Assembly (NCBI RefSeq): GCF_934294775.1
Contig: NZ_CAKRAH010000048.1
Span: 1 to 20,149 of the forward strand
From: an uncultured Dorea sp.
Lineage (GTDB): Bacteria > Bacillota > Clostridia > Lachnospirales > Lachnospiraceae
Direction: 5' to 3'
Length of the DNA stretch: 20,149 bases
A model generated the notes under the pieces. That model was not told where the DNA came from, made no database searches, and worked only from the letters and a program-made list of their open reading frames with translations. The position numbers and the translations under genes are program-made. This document shows, piece by piece, positions 13,479 to 20,149 of this stretch; position 1 is the stretch's first letter; each line of letters begins with the position of its first letter.

Positions 13479-14774
13479 ATGGCTACTACATATGGAGAAT
13501 TATTTTCAGATGATTATCAGAAAAGTTTAAAAGAACAATTTTGCTATGCCGATACAGATCCTGAATACGGAGACCGTCTCTTCTTTGAGAACTCTGGCGG
13601 ATCTCTTAGATTAAGAGCAGCTGTAGAAGCCAAAGCAAGCCTTGAAGAATATCCTGACTGTCCGGAGCGTGTACGAGGAAAAGGATATGATTTATCTTAT
13701 TATGTAAGCGAAGGAACAAAGGAAATTCTGGAAGTTATCTTTGGAGCGAAAAGTGGTGCTCTTATCACAGAACTGTCCGCTTCCCAGACAATGTTCCACG
13801 CTGTCGGAACCATTATGGAAAATGTAAAATGGGGCAAAAATGCAGTTACTTCCGCACTGGAACATCCATCTGCACACGATGCAGTAGAATACTATTGTAA
13901 GCAGACAGGAAGAGAATTCCGTGAAGTTCCTGCTAACCAGACAACCGGAGGACTGGATCCAGATACTATTATGCAGTATGTAGACAAAGACACGGTACTG
14001 TTAAGTATCATGGCTGCTTCTAACATTTCCGGAAATATCATGAATATCAAGGAAATCGCAAGACGTGCCAAAGAAATCAATCCGGACATCTATATCGTAA
14101 GTGATGCTGTACAGCATGCACCACACGCAGTCATCGATGTAGAAGACTGGGGCGTAGATGTATCCAACTTCGCACCTTATAAATTCTTCGGTGTACGTGG
14201 ATGTGGATATTGTTACGTATCAGACCGTGTCGCAAGCATGACACACAGAAAACTTACATGCAAAGCTCCTGATGTATGGGCGCTTGGAACTCCTACACCT
14301 GGTAACTTTGCAGCTATGATGGCTGTTATCGACTACGTATGCGATATCGCAAAACATTTCCTCGGAGACAAAGCCGAAGGCATGAGCAAGCGTGAACTCT
14401 ATGTGGAAGGTATGAACAGAATCCACTTACAGGAAAGAGGACTTCTCTACCGTATGTTAGAGGGAACTGAAGAGGTTCCTGGACTTCGTCACATCCCTGG
14501 CGTAGAAGTATATGTAGATATGGAAGATCTTACTTACAAAGACCTGATTATTGCTATGGGAATTAAAGGCATCGATTACGCTGACTGCGCTCAGAAATAT
14601 ATGGAACACGGTGTTACCATCTTCGAGCGTGTAAAGAGCAGCCCGTATTCAAAACGTATCGTTGAGACGCTCGGACTTGACGGAGCGCTCCGTGTATCTC
14701 CTCTTCACTGCCACGGCAGAGATGATGTAGATAAGTTCTTAAAGATCACAAAAGACATTGCAGAAGGGAAATAA
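13479..14774 (+). CDS. Class V aminotransferase-fold PLP enzyme, 431 aa
   Basis: A cytosolic pyridoxal-phosphate enzyme of the SufS/NifS-like fold. The PLP lysine is K235 in NFAPYKFFGVRG; D209 and Q212-H213 in SDAVQHAPH bind the cofactor ring; the N-terminal FENSGGS (36-42) is the usual substrate/cofactor entry. There is no cysteine-desulfurase Cys loop near the C-terminus in the expected form, and the sequence resembles the cysteine-desulfurase-like VC1184 group, whose activity is unsettled. AAGGAGG is 7 bases before the ATG. It is divergent from the DAACS symporter and convergent with the D-2-hydroxyacid dehydrogenase, so a link to amino acid breakdown is inferred. Candidate activities are transamination, beta-elimination or racemisation. 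Confidence 0.85.
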   Translation: MATTYGELFSDDYQKSLKEQFCYADTDPEYGDRLFFENSGGSLRLRAAVEAKASLEEYPDCPERVRGKGYDLSYYVSEGTKEILEVIFGAKSGALITELSASQTMFHAVGTIMENVKWGKNAVTSALEHPSAHDAVEYYCKQTGREFREVPANQTTGGLDPDTIMQYVDKDTVLLSIMAASNISGNIMNIKEIARRAKEINPDIYIVSDAVQHAPHAVIDVEDWGVDVSNFAPYKFFGVRGCGYCYVSDRVASMTHRKLTCKAPDVWALGTPTPGNFAAMMAVIDYVCDIAKHFLGDKAEGMSKRELYVEGMNRIHLQERGLLYRMLEGTEEVPGLRHIPGVEVYVDMEDLTYKDLIIAMGIKGIDYADCAQKYMEHGVTIFERVKSSPYSKRIVETLGLDGALRVSPLHCHGRDDVDKFLKITKDIAEGK

Positions 14775-14802
14775 ATACCCCCATCCCTCATCTTTTGAAT
14801 AT

Positions 14803-14836
14803 GAGAAGTCATCTTAGTTGATGGCTTCTCTTTTTT
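14803..14836 (+). terminator. Rho-independent terminator of the PLP enzyme gene
   Basis: GAGAAGTCATC (14803-14813) pairs with GATGGCTTCTC (14820-14830), 11 bp including one G-U, with a 6-base loop, followed by TTTTTT (14831-14836). It lies 28 bp after the stop codon. Confidence 0.88.
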
Positions 14837-14851
14837 ATACCAAAGTATGCA

Positions 14852-14879
14852 AGAGAAACTTGCCGATGGCAAGTTCTCT
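14852..14879. repeat. Short palindromic hairpin (AACTTGCC...GGCAAGTT)
   Basis: AGAGAAACTTGCC (14852-14864) pairs with GGCAAGTTCTCT (14868-14879) with one bulged A and a 3-base loop. Its core is similar to the GGGAACTG/CAGTTCCC hairpin at 5905-5927. No U-run follows on either side, so it is not a standard terminator. It may be a dispersed palindromic repeat. Confidence 0.5.
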
Positions 14880-14880
14880 G

Positions 14881-14943
14881 TATATCCTGGAGCGTATCTG
14901 AAAAAACAGCAGAAAGCATTTTTCAGGCACGCTCCAGGATATA
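14881..14943. repeat. 63-bp palindromic element
   Basis: A perfect 15-bp outer stem (TATATCCTGGAGCGT, 14881-14895, with its complement at 14929-14943) encloses an inner 8-bp stem (CTGAAAAA, 14898-14905, with TTTTTCAG, 14919-14926) after a 2x2 internal loop. It lies between the two terminators of convergent genes. It looks like a REP-type or MITE-like palindrome. Confidence 0.55.
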
Positions 14944-14979
14944 AAAAACCCCCTCACAGACTTATAAATCCGTGAGGGG
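14943..14979 (-). terminator. Rho-independent terminator of the hydroxyacid dehydrogenase gene
   Basis: On the minus strand CCCCTCAC and GTGAGGGG (14972-14979 with 14950-14957) form an 8-bp GC-rich stem with a 14-base loop, followed by G and TTTTTT (14943-14948). It lies 20 bp after the dehydrogenase stop codon. Confidence 0.85.
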
Positions 14980-14998
14980 CCCTCCCCTTATTAATCTC

Positions 14999-15964
14999 TT
15001 ATTTATTTACCTGGTTTACGGTATTACCTTCCAGGAATGATTTGATATTGTCTACTGTAATGTCCATAATTCTCTGTCTGGATGCCTGTGCTGCCCATGA
15101 GATGTGTGGGGTAATGATGCAATTCTTAGCTGTTAACAGTGGGTTATCGCCTTTGATCGGCTCTGTAGATACCACGTCAAGTCCGGCTGCGTATACCTTG
15201 CCGCTGTTCAGCGCATCTGCAAGATCCTGTTCTACAACCAGCTGTCCACGGCTGTTGTTGATAAGGATTACACCGTCTTTCATCTTAGCGATATTTTCTT
15301 TGTTGATCATACCTTCTGTGGCAGGGAATAATGGGCAGTGAAGGAAGATTACGTCGGAACGGGCAAATAACTCATCCAATGATACATACTCTGCCAGTTT
15401 CTTTCCTGCTTCGCTTTCATGCGCATCATATGCGATAACTTCCATATCTAATGCATTAAGAAGCTTTGCTGTAGCCTGTCCGATTCTTCCAAGTCCGATG
15501 ATCCCGGCTGTCTTACCGTACAGCTCGATCATTGGATAATCCCAGAAGCACCAGTCCGGGTTATTCTCCCATTTTCCGGCTTTTACACATTCATCGTGGT
15601 GTCCGTAGTGTGAACAGATCTCAAGAAGAAGACCAAGTGCATACTGTCCTACGATCTGTGTTCCATATGTAGGTACATTTACTACAGGAATTCCTTTTTC
15701 TTTTGCATATGCATAATCAACAACATTGTATCCTGTTGCAAGAACAGCGATCAGTTTGATATTTCCGCATTTATCTATTGTTTCTTTTGAGATTGGAGTC
15801 TTGTTGATGACTACGATCTCTGCATCCCCGATGCGCTCTGCGATCAGTGGTGACTCTTCATAAGAAGTTCTGTCATATACTTCTACTTCTCCTAATTCTT
15901 TTAATGCATCCCAGCTTAAATCTCCAGGGTTCTCTGTGTAACCGTCTAATACTACAATTTTCAT
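14999..15964 (-). CDS. NAD-dependent D-2-hydroxyacid dehydrogenase (HprA/GyaR-like), 321 aa
   Basis: A cytosolic oxidoreductase reducing a 2-oxoacid to a D-2-hydroxyacid. The Rossmann motif is GLGRIG (157-162); the catalytic triad is R239 in NNSRGQLV, E268 in VVSTEP and H287 in ITPHISWA. The PHISWA and C-terminal NxxSFLEGNTVNQVN pattern is closest to glycerate/hydroxypyruvate reductases, so hydroxypyruvate or glyoxylate is the best guess. I take the ATG at 15964, since AAAGGTGAG lies about 8 bases upstream; a GTG at 15976 overlaps that site. It follows pxpC after 91 bp on the same strand with no strong terminator between, so it probably belongs to the pxpBC transcript. Confidence 0.92.
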   Translation of the reverse strand: MKIVVLDGYTENPGDLSWDALKELGEVEVYDRTSYEESPLIAERIGDAEIVVINKTPISKETIDKCGNIKLIAVLATGYNVVDYAYAKEKGIPVVNVPTYGTQIVGQYALGLLLEICSHYGHHDECVKAGKWENNPDWCFWDYPMIELYGKTAGIIGLGRIGQATAKLLNALDMEVIAYDAHESEAGKKLAEYVSLDELFARSDVIFLHCPLFPATEGMINKENIAKMKDGVILINNSRGQLVVEQDLADALNSGKVYAAGLDVVSTEPIKGDNPLLTAKNCIITPHISWAAQASRQRIMDITVDNIKSFLEGNTVNQVNK

Positions 15965-16055
15965 AATGACTCTCACCTTTCTCTTTTTATTAGCATTTTA
16001 TTTTATTGTTTTTATTTCATTTCCATGTCTGATCTTAAAGATCTGCTCTTACAGC

Positions 16056-17000
16056 CTATGCATTCAGCTTTTCATCCAGTGCTTTCATTGACTCGATCTC
16101 TCTGATATAGAGATCCTGGGCCAGATCCAGACTTACATTGACAAATCTTATCTTCTGTCCCGGCTGTGCCTGTGCGATCTTCGCAAGATCCACGGAAATT
16201 ACTGTTCCTATCTTGGCATATCCTCCGGTACTCTGTCTGTCCGCCAGCATGATGATCGGCTTTCCATTCGTTGGCACCTGAATAGAACCGACAGAGATAC
16301 CATCTGTATTGATATTACCGTCTCCTATATGTTCGATCGGCTCCCTCTCAATACGGCAGCCCATACGGTCGAATTCATTTGTGATCACTCCACTGTTCCA
16401 GAAAAAGCTCTTTACTCCGGCTTCTGTAAATTCATCATCCTGTGGTCCAAGGATCACACGCAGAACGATCTCTTTCTTAGGATATATGCTTGCCGGTACT
16501 TTTCTTTCTTCCATCTTCGGAAGCGTCGTCTTAGCACTGACGAATCCAATCTCATCACCTTTTTCAAGCTTACGTCCCTGTACTCCTCCGAGATGATTAC
16601 GAAGCAATGTAGACTTACTTCCCATCACAACCGGAATATCAAGACCACCTGCAAAAGCAATGTAACCACGGCATCCATTCCTTGCTCCTGCAAATGAAAG
16701 TGTCTGACCTTCTTTTACCAGCACTGCCCGGTACATCGGGAATTCACTGCCGTCTAACATCGGAGTCAGATCCCCGCCCGTTACTGCGATAATATTATCA
16801 CTTGTAAACTTAAGCGTTGGTCCGATAAATGTCATCTCCAGTGCTCCTTCGCCCATATCATTTCCAACTAAGATATTGGCAATATGGAACGAATGATTAT
16901 CCATTGCTCCTGAGGTAGACACTCCAAACGCCTGATATCCGAATCTTCCTTCATCCTGTACGGTTGTCAGGATTCCACCATTTTCAACTATTATTCCCAT
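16056..17000 (-). CDS. pxpC: 5-oxoprolinase subunit PxpC (KipA/biotin-dependent carboxyltransferase family)
   Basis: One of three subunits that hydrolyse 5-oxoproline (pyroglutamate) to glutamate with ATP. The 314-aa product starts with the family hallmark GGILTTVQDEGRFGYQ (8-23), then FGVSTSGAMDNHSF (26-39), and has IAVTGGDLTPML and later GDGNINTDGISVGSIQ with PIIMLADRQSTGGYAKIGTV. GGAGGT is 6 bases before the ATG at 17000. It starts 16 bp after the pxpB stop. Older annotation may name it allophanate hydrolase subunit 2, but no urea amidolyase domains are present, and pxpA nearby supports the 5-oxoprolinase role. Confidence 0.92.
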   Translation of the reverse strand: MGIIVENGGILTTVQDEGRFGYQAFGVSTSGAMDNHSFHIANILVGNDMGEGALEMTFIGPTLKFTSDNIIAVTGGDLTPMLDGSEFPMYRAVLVKEGQTLSFAGARNGCRGYIAFAGGLDIPVVMGSKSTLLRNHLGGVQGRKLEKGDEIGFVSAKTTLPKMEERKVPASIYPKKEIVLRVILGPQDDEFTEAGVKSFFWNSGVITNEFDRMGCRIEREPIEHIGDGNINTDGISVGSIQVPTNGKPIIMLADRQSTGGYAKIGTVISVDLAKIAQAQPGQKIRFVNVSLDLAQDLYIREIESMKALDEKLNA

Positions 17001-17016
17001 ATCATGACCTCCGATT

Positions 17017-17757
17017 CTATGCGTTACCTTCAGGTGTATATGTCTTCACCTTGTATGTTCCTTTTTCCACATCCCTGCGGATCTTGTCATATTCTGACTT
17101 TGTTACCGGCACATGTTTTACCCAGTCTCCTGCATGTACCAGGAATGGGTCTTCGTTATCAAAGTTACAGATATCAAGCGGCGTACTTCCGATGATGTTC
17201 CATCCACAAGGCTGTTCAAACGGAATAAAGTCCGACAGATTCTGCTGGACAACGATTGATCTTGCAGGAATCTTTACTCTCGGAGATTCTCTTCTTTTGA
17301 ATCCAAATGGCTCATCAAATCTTGCCATATATGGATGTCCCGGTGCAAATCCAAGCATATATACATAATATTCATGCTCGGAATGTTTCCTTATAATCTC
17401 TTCTACCGTTGTGTGCTCAAGCTCTGCACAGTATTCCAGATCCGGTCCTGTCTCGCCACCATAATATACAGGTACTTCTTTTACAACTTTTTTCTTATTT
17501 GTCTCTCCTCCGGCAGCATGCATATTACCAATTCTTTTTTCCAGCTCCGCCACAAGTTCCTTATACCGGATCACTTCCGGGCGGTAATGAACGATCAATG
17601 CGCAATAAGTCGGAACATTCTCGATCACACCTTCAATCGGATCTTCTTTTAAGTTCTCATCCAGCATACGTACTTTTGCATTCGTCTCAAGACATATGGT
17701 CTTTCCAAACTCTACAGATACCGCACGGTCACCTGCTGTAAGAAATCTTACCTCCAT
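17017..17757 (-). CDS. pxpB: 5-oxoprolinase subunit PxpB (KipI/allophanate hydrolase subunit 1 family)
   Basis: The 246-aa partner of PxpC. It has the N-terminal RFLTAGDRAVSVEFG (about 3-18), the middle YYGGETGPDLEYCAE, and the family hallmark MLGFAPGHPYMARFDE (about residues 130-145), followed by RVKIPARSIVVQ and the C-terminal PCGWNIIGSTP. I choose the ATG at 17757, since GGAGGT lies 6 bases upstream; the ATG at 17763 directly abuts that sequence and would add only Met-Lys. It opens the pxpB-pxpC-dehydrogenase operon and is divergent from the LysR gene, which probably controls it. A KipI-like role in sporulation kinase control is less likely given the complete pxp set. Confidence 0.92.
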   Translation of the reverse strand: MEVRFLTAGDRAVSVEFGKTICLETNAKVRMLDENLKEDPIEGVIENVPTYCALIVHYRPEVIRYKELVAELEKRIGNMHAAGGETNKKKVVKEVPVYYGGETGPDLEYCAELEHTTVEEIIRKHSEHEYYVYMLGFAPGHPYMARFDEPFGFKRRESPRVKIPARSIVVQQNLSDFIPFEQPCGWNIIGSTPLDICNFDNEDPFLVHAGDWVKHVPVTKSEYDKIRRDVEKGTYKVKTYTPEGNA

Positions 17758-17779
17758 CTTCATACCTCCATTTTGTATA

Positions 17780-17816
17780 GAAAAAGATCTGTCTTATATT
17801 CCGACAGACCTTTTTC
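17780..17816 (-). terminator. Terminator-like hairpin in the pxpBC leader (possible attenuator)
   Basis: The minus-strand RNA can pair GAAAAAGGUCUGUC with GACAGAUCUUUUUC (14 bp, one G-U, 9-base loop), ending in a U-rich arm. It lies just 23 bp before the pxpB start codon, so transcripts from the upstream spacer must cross it. The pair is better matched on the minus strand than on the plus strand, where a mismatch occurs. It may be an attenuator, or a bidirectional insulating terminator with the promoter unusually close to the gene. Confidence 0.5.
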
Positions 17817-17925
17817 ATAGCATTTGTCACTTTTTTGATTTCAACTTTATTACATTTGTTCTGTCTTTTGAATAAAAAGTCGCTTTCCTTTTAACTTAAC
17901 TTCATGATAGCACACAAGTTAATGA

Positions 17926-17954
17926 TTGAAAAACGAATAATTTCTCTGTATAAT
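17926..17954 (+). promoter_or_regulatory. Sigma-A-type promoter of the LysR gene
   Basis: TTGAAA (17926-17931), a 17-base spacer and a perfect TATAAT (17949-17954), about 74 bp before the LysR start codon. The divergent pxpB promoter must lie in the same spacer (17817-17925) but shows no clear hexamers, as expected for an activator-dependent target. Confidence 0.75.
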
Positions 17955-17997
17955 ATAAACAACTTTTATATTCAAAACCGACATAAGATAGATAAAA

Positions 17998-18012
17998 TGA
18001 ATAATTTATTCA
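17998..18012. promoter_or_regulatory. Perfect 15-bp palindrome before the LysR gene
   Basis: TGAATAATTTATTCA has two 7-bp arms around one central base and ends 1-2 bases before the AGGAGGG ribosome binding site of the LysR gene. It contains a T-N11-A spacing typical of LysR sites, so it could be an autoregulatory site. Being AT-rich, chance cannot be excluded. Confidence 0.45.
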
Positions 18013-18027
18013 AACAGGAGGGATTAC

Positions 18028-18948
18028 ATGACGCTCGCAGAAATCGAGACATTCTTAACAATTGTGAACACCAAAAGCATTACAAAAACTGCAGATCTTT
18101 TATTTCTTTCCCAGCCAACGGTAAGTCATCGTCTGAATTCACTTGAAAATGAACTTGGATTTTCTCTGGTCATCCGTAATAAGGGACACAAACAGGTAGA
18201 ACTTACACCTAAGGGAATGGATTTTATCATTCTTGCTGAACGATGGATGTCTCTTTGGAAAGAAACTCTGGAGCTCCAGCATAATCAGGAACAGCTTCTT
18301 CTGAACATTGGATGTACCGACAGTTCTAATGTTGCTATATTCGTTCCATTATATGATAAGCTTCTTCATGAATACCCGCATCTGGATCTGAACATCCAGT
18401 CACATCACTCTTCGGAGTTATATAATATGCTCATTGAACACAATATAGACATCGGTTTTGTGTACCATCAGCTTCATTATAAAAATATTATCTCCGAAAA
18501 AGTATTAGAGGAAAACCTTTATCTGGTGCAGTCCGAATATCCTTCCATTCCAAAACCACTCGTGCACACCGATGAACTGGATCCTTCAAAAGAACTTTAT
18601 CTAAGCTGGGATGGGAATTTTCCAATCTGGCATGACCGCTGGTTCTCTTCTGTGTCCAGACCTCATATCTCTGCCGATACGATTGCATTACTTGACCGTC
18701 TCTGGAAGAGCAAAGATACCTGGCTGATTGCACCGGAATCCGCTATCCGGGAGCTTGCACGTTACCGCAGACTCTATGTAAGCGAACTGAAAAATCCGGC
18801 ACCTAAGCGTGTCTGTTATAAGATCAAGCACAAATACCCAAAAGTCACCAGCAAACATGCTGTCGAACTCTTTGAAGAAAAGCTGGAAGAATTTTTCCAA
18901 GAACCTCAGCCTGTGATTCCACTTGGAGAAGTATGGAACTTAAAATAG
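18028..18948 (+). CDS. LysR-family transcriptional regulator, 306 aa
   Basis: A DNA-binding regulator. The N-terminal winged helix-turn-helix is clear: TLAEIETFLTIVNTKSITK (2-20), then TADLLFLSQPTVSHRLNSLE (21-40) and the wing LVIRNKGHKQVELTPKG. The rest is the periplasmic-binding-protein-like effector domain, here diverged. AGGAGGG is 6-7 bases before the ATG. It is divergent from pxpB and convergent with pxpA, so 5-oxoproline or glutamate is the inferred effector, and pxpBC and perhaps pxpA the targets. The usual length (about 300 aa) is kept. LysR is not the usual partner of pxp genes in all lineages, so the pairing rests on position. Confidence 0.92.
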   Translation: MTLAEIETFLTIVNTKSITKTADLLFLSQPTVSHRLNSLENELGFSLVIRNKGHKQVELTPKGMDFIILAERWMSLWKETLELQHNQEQLLLNIGCTDSSNVAIFVPLYDKLLHEYPHLDLNIQSHHSSELYNMLIEHNIDIGFVYHQLHYKNIISEKVLEENLYLVQSEYPSIPKPLVHTDELDPSKELYLSWDGNFPIWHDRWFSSVSRPHISADTIALLDRLWKSKDTWLIAPESAIRELARYRRLYVSELKNPAPKRVCYKIKHKYPKVTSKHAVELFEEKLEEFFQEPQPVIPLGEVWNLK

Positions 18949-19023
18949 TAAAAATGACCGTCTGTTTCGCCCTCCAAACGTTAAATTCTAACTTTTGGAG
19001 GGCGAAACAGACGGTCATTTTTA
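18949..19023. terminator. Very long perfect bidirectional terminator between LysR and pxpA
   Basis: A 30-bp perfect stem (18949-18978 with 18994-19023) with a 15-base loop. The arms begin TAAAAATGACCG and end GGTCATTTTTA, so A- and U-runs flank a GC-rich core on both strands. It begins one base after the LysR stop codon and ends about 60 bp before the pxpA stop codon, serving both convergent genes. The length of the perfect stem is unusual. Confidence 0.9.
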
Positions 19024-19083
19024 TCATCCATGATTTTTCAGGAACTTTCTGGTTTCTTTTGTATCCCAGACTATCATTTATCC

Positions 19084-19839
19084 TTATAAATGTCTGATCT
19101 CAATGCCTTCTTCTGTGAATTTCTCACGGATTTTCTGAACGAATGCCAATGCTTTCGGTCCGTCACCGTGAACACAAAGTGTGTCACCTTTGATATCCAA
19201 TTCTTTTCCATTGATAGATGTAACTTTTCCTTCTTTGATCATCTTAACACATCTCTGGATCGCTATGTCTTCATCTGTGATCATAGAGCCTTCCATCTTT
19301 CTTGGAACCAGTGAAAGGTCATCCATATATGCTCTGTCTGCAAAGATCTCTGATGCTGTACGAAGTCCCTTGCTCTCAGCGATATCTCCAAGAACTGCTC
19401 CCGCACAGTAATAAACGATCAGGTCTTTATCATATTCGCAGATTGCTTCTACGATTGCACTTGCGATATCTTCATCATACTGACATGCATTACCCATTGC
19501 CCCGTGAGGTGCCACATGCTGTAATTTCATGCCATAGCTCTTTGTAAATGCTGCAAGAGCTCCAATCTGGTATCTTACATAATTCTTGATCTCATCATGA
19601 GAAAGAACCATCTTTCTACGTCCGAATCCCATCATATCCGGGTATCCAGGATGTGCACCTACCATAACACCTCTTTCTTTTGCCATTCGCACAACCTTGT
19701 CCATGACCATTGGATCACCTGCATGCCATCCACAGGCAACATTCGCAGTTGTTACGTATTTGATGATTTCTTCGTCTCCTCCGATCTTATATGCGCCAAA
19801 GCTTTCCCCCATATCACTGTTCAAATCAATACTATACAT
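19084..19839 (-). CDS. pxpA: 5-oxoprolinase subunit PxpA (LamB/YcsF family)
   Basis: The 251-aa catalytic-type subunit that works with PxpB and PxpC to convert 5-oxoproline to glutamate. The N-terminus IDLNSDMGESFGAYKIGGDE (4-23) is the family hallmark, followed by TANVACGWHAGDP (about 31-43) and VGAHPGYPDMMGFGRR; the C-terminal half has ASEIFADRAYMDD and TLCVHGDGPKALAFV. AAGGAG lies about 9 bases before the ATG at 19839. Unlike in many genomes, pxpA is not in line with pxpBC: the plus-strand LysR gene lies between them, so it needs its own promoter. It is complete. Confidence 0.95.
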   Translation of the reverse strand: MYSIDLNSDMGESFGAYKIGGDEEIIKYVTTANVACGWHAGDPMVMDKVVRMAKERGVMVGAHPGYPDMMGFGRRKMVLSHDEIKNYVRYQIGALAAFTKSYGMKLQHVAPHGAMGNACQYDEDIASAIVEAICEYDKDLIVYYCAGAVLGDIAESKGLRTASEIFADRAYMDDLSLVPRKMEGSMITDEDIAIQRCVKMIKEGKVTSINGKELDIKGDTLCVHGDGPKALAFVQKIREKFTEEGIEIRHL

Positions 19840-19887
19840 GAGTCTTTCTCCTTTCGGTTATTCCCGTTTCTTTTCTTCGTTGACTAA

Positions 19888-19896
19888 AGTATAGCA
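19888..19896 (-). promoter_or_regulatory. Extended -10 promoter of pxpA
   Basis: The minus strand reads TGCTATACT, an extended -10, about 50 bp before the pxpA start codon. The -35 region is AT-rich without a good match. Confidence 0.5.
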
Positions 19897-19984
19897 CCGC
19901 AGGAATAAATAATAAAATAAATAATTTCACTTTAAAATATTAAGTTTTTTTATTATAGATTTCTTTTAAACCTGATGACTCCTT

Positions 19985-19993
19985 TGCTATAAT
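19985..19993 (+). promoter_or_regulatory. Extended -10 promoter of the CdaR-like gene
   Basis: TGCTATAAT lies about 66 bp before the start codon at 20060. TTTAAA sits 17 bp upstream as a weak -35. The rest of the 19840-20059 spacer is AT-rich and has no ORF. Confidence 0.55.
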
Positions 19994-20059
19994 AAATAGA
20001 AATTGTATGGTAACAGATTTATATAAATCTCTGAATTTTTAAGGAGGAAGCAGACAGAC

Positions 20060-20149
20060 ATGATTACACATATTGGAAAGCAGCTTGCCACACAAATCGT
20101 AGACACTGTCCACGACGTCTGCGGCCACGACATCAACTTCATCAATAAA
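20060..20149 (+). CDS. CdaR-like sugar diacid regulator, N-terminal fragment (runs off the window)
   Basis: Only the first 30 codons are in the window. AAGGAGGAAG precedes the ATG at 20060 by about 9 bases. The fragment QLATQIVDTVHDVCGHDINF (about 8-27) matches the start of the diacid-recognition domain of CdaR-type transcription factors, which respond to glycerate, glucarate and related acids. A glycerate-sensing regulator would fit the hydroxypyruvate-reductase-like gene nearby, but this is inference from very few residues. The gene is divergent from pxpA. Confidence 0.6.
   Translation, partial: MITHIGKQLATQIVDTVHDVCGHDINFINK

Noticed and set aside
16030..16045. Small palindrome GATCTTAAAGATC between pxpC and the dehydrogenase
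   Set aside because: Only six base pairs per arm, AT-rich, with no U-run or known operator form; likely chance.
1..20149. tRNA, rRNA, CRISPR array, insertion sequence or prophage genes
   Set aside because: I looked for clover-leaf-like conserved motifs, regularly spaced repeats and transposase or integrase motifs and saw none; a tRNAscan or CRISPR search was not possible here.

Overview
The window looks like chromosomal DNA of a gut-type low-GC Firmicute, most likely a Lachnospiraceae relative (Blautia/Dorea/Ruminococcus-like). The evidence is strong AAGGAGG-type ribosome binding sites, AT-rich spacers, a GHKL-family sensor kinase, ABC2_membrane_5-type permeases, and sodium-coupled amino acid carriers. 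Taxonomy is inferred from protein character only. I see no rRNA, tRNA, CRISPR array, transposase or phage gene.

Region 1 (about 1-5800, all minus strand) reads from right to left as a membrane-signalling and export block. It holds a 460-aa GHKL histidine kinase with no adjacent response regulator, then a 23-codon hydrophobic ORF with a perfect ribosome binding site. Next come an ABC ATPase/permease pair, a 51-aa membrane ORF, a second ABC ATPase/permease pair, and two further small membrane ORFs (55 and 40 aa).

Region 2 (about 5800-9840, minus strand) holds a CatA-like acetyltransferase, an asparagine-synthetase homologue lacking the N-terminal Cys and about the first 70 residues of the glutaminase domain, and deoB. 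A 34-bp element made of two direct repeats spaced 21-22 bp apart lies upstream of both the kinase and the synthetase, which suggests that a shared unlinked regulator ties regions 1 and 2 together.

Region 3 (about 9960-10325) is a compact type I toxin-antitoxin-like locus. A 32-aa hydrophobic peptide gene with an extended -10 promoter on the plus strand faces a convergent TTGACA promoter on the minus strand, and both share one bidirectional terminator. The two predicted RNAs begin with related sequences.

Region 4 (about 10340-20149) is an amino acid uptake and catabolism region. It has an AGCS Na+/alanine-type symporter, an SLC1/DAACS-type symporter lacking the acidic-substrate Arg, a divergent class V PLP enzyme, a D-2-hydroxyacid dehydrogenase, the 5-oxoprolinase subunits pxpB and pxpC, a divergent LysR regulator, and a separately promoted pxpA. 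PxpABC would convert 5-oxoproline to glutamate with ATP. The PLP enzyme and dehydrogenase may process a related amino acid or 2-oxoacid. The start of a CdaR-like sugar-diacid regulator runs off the right edge.
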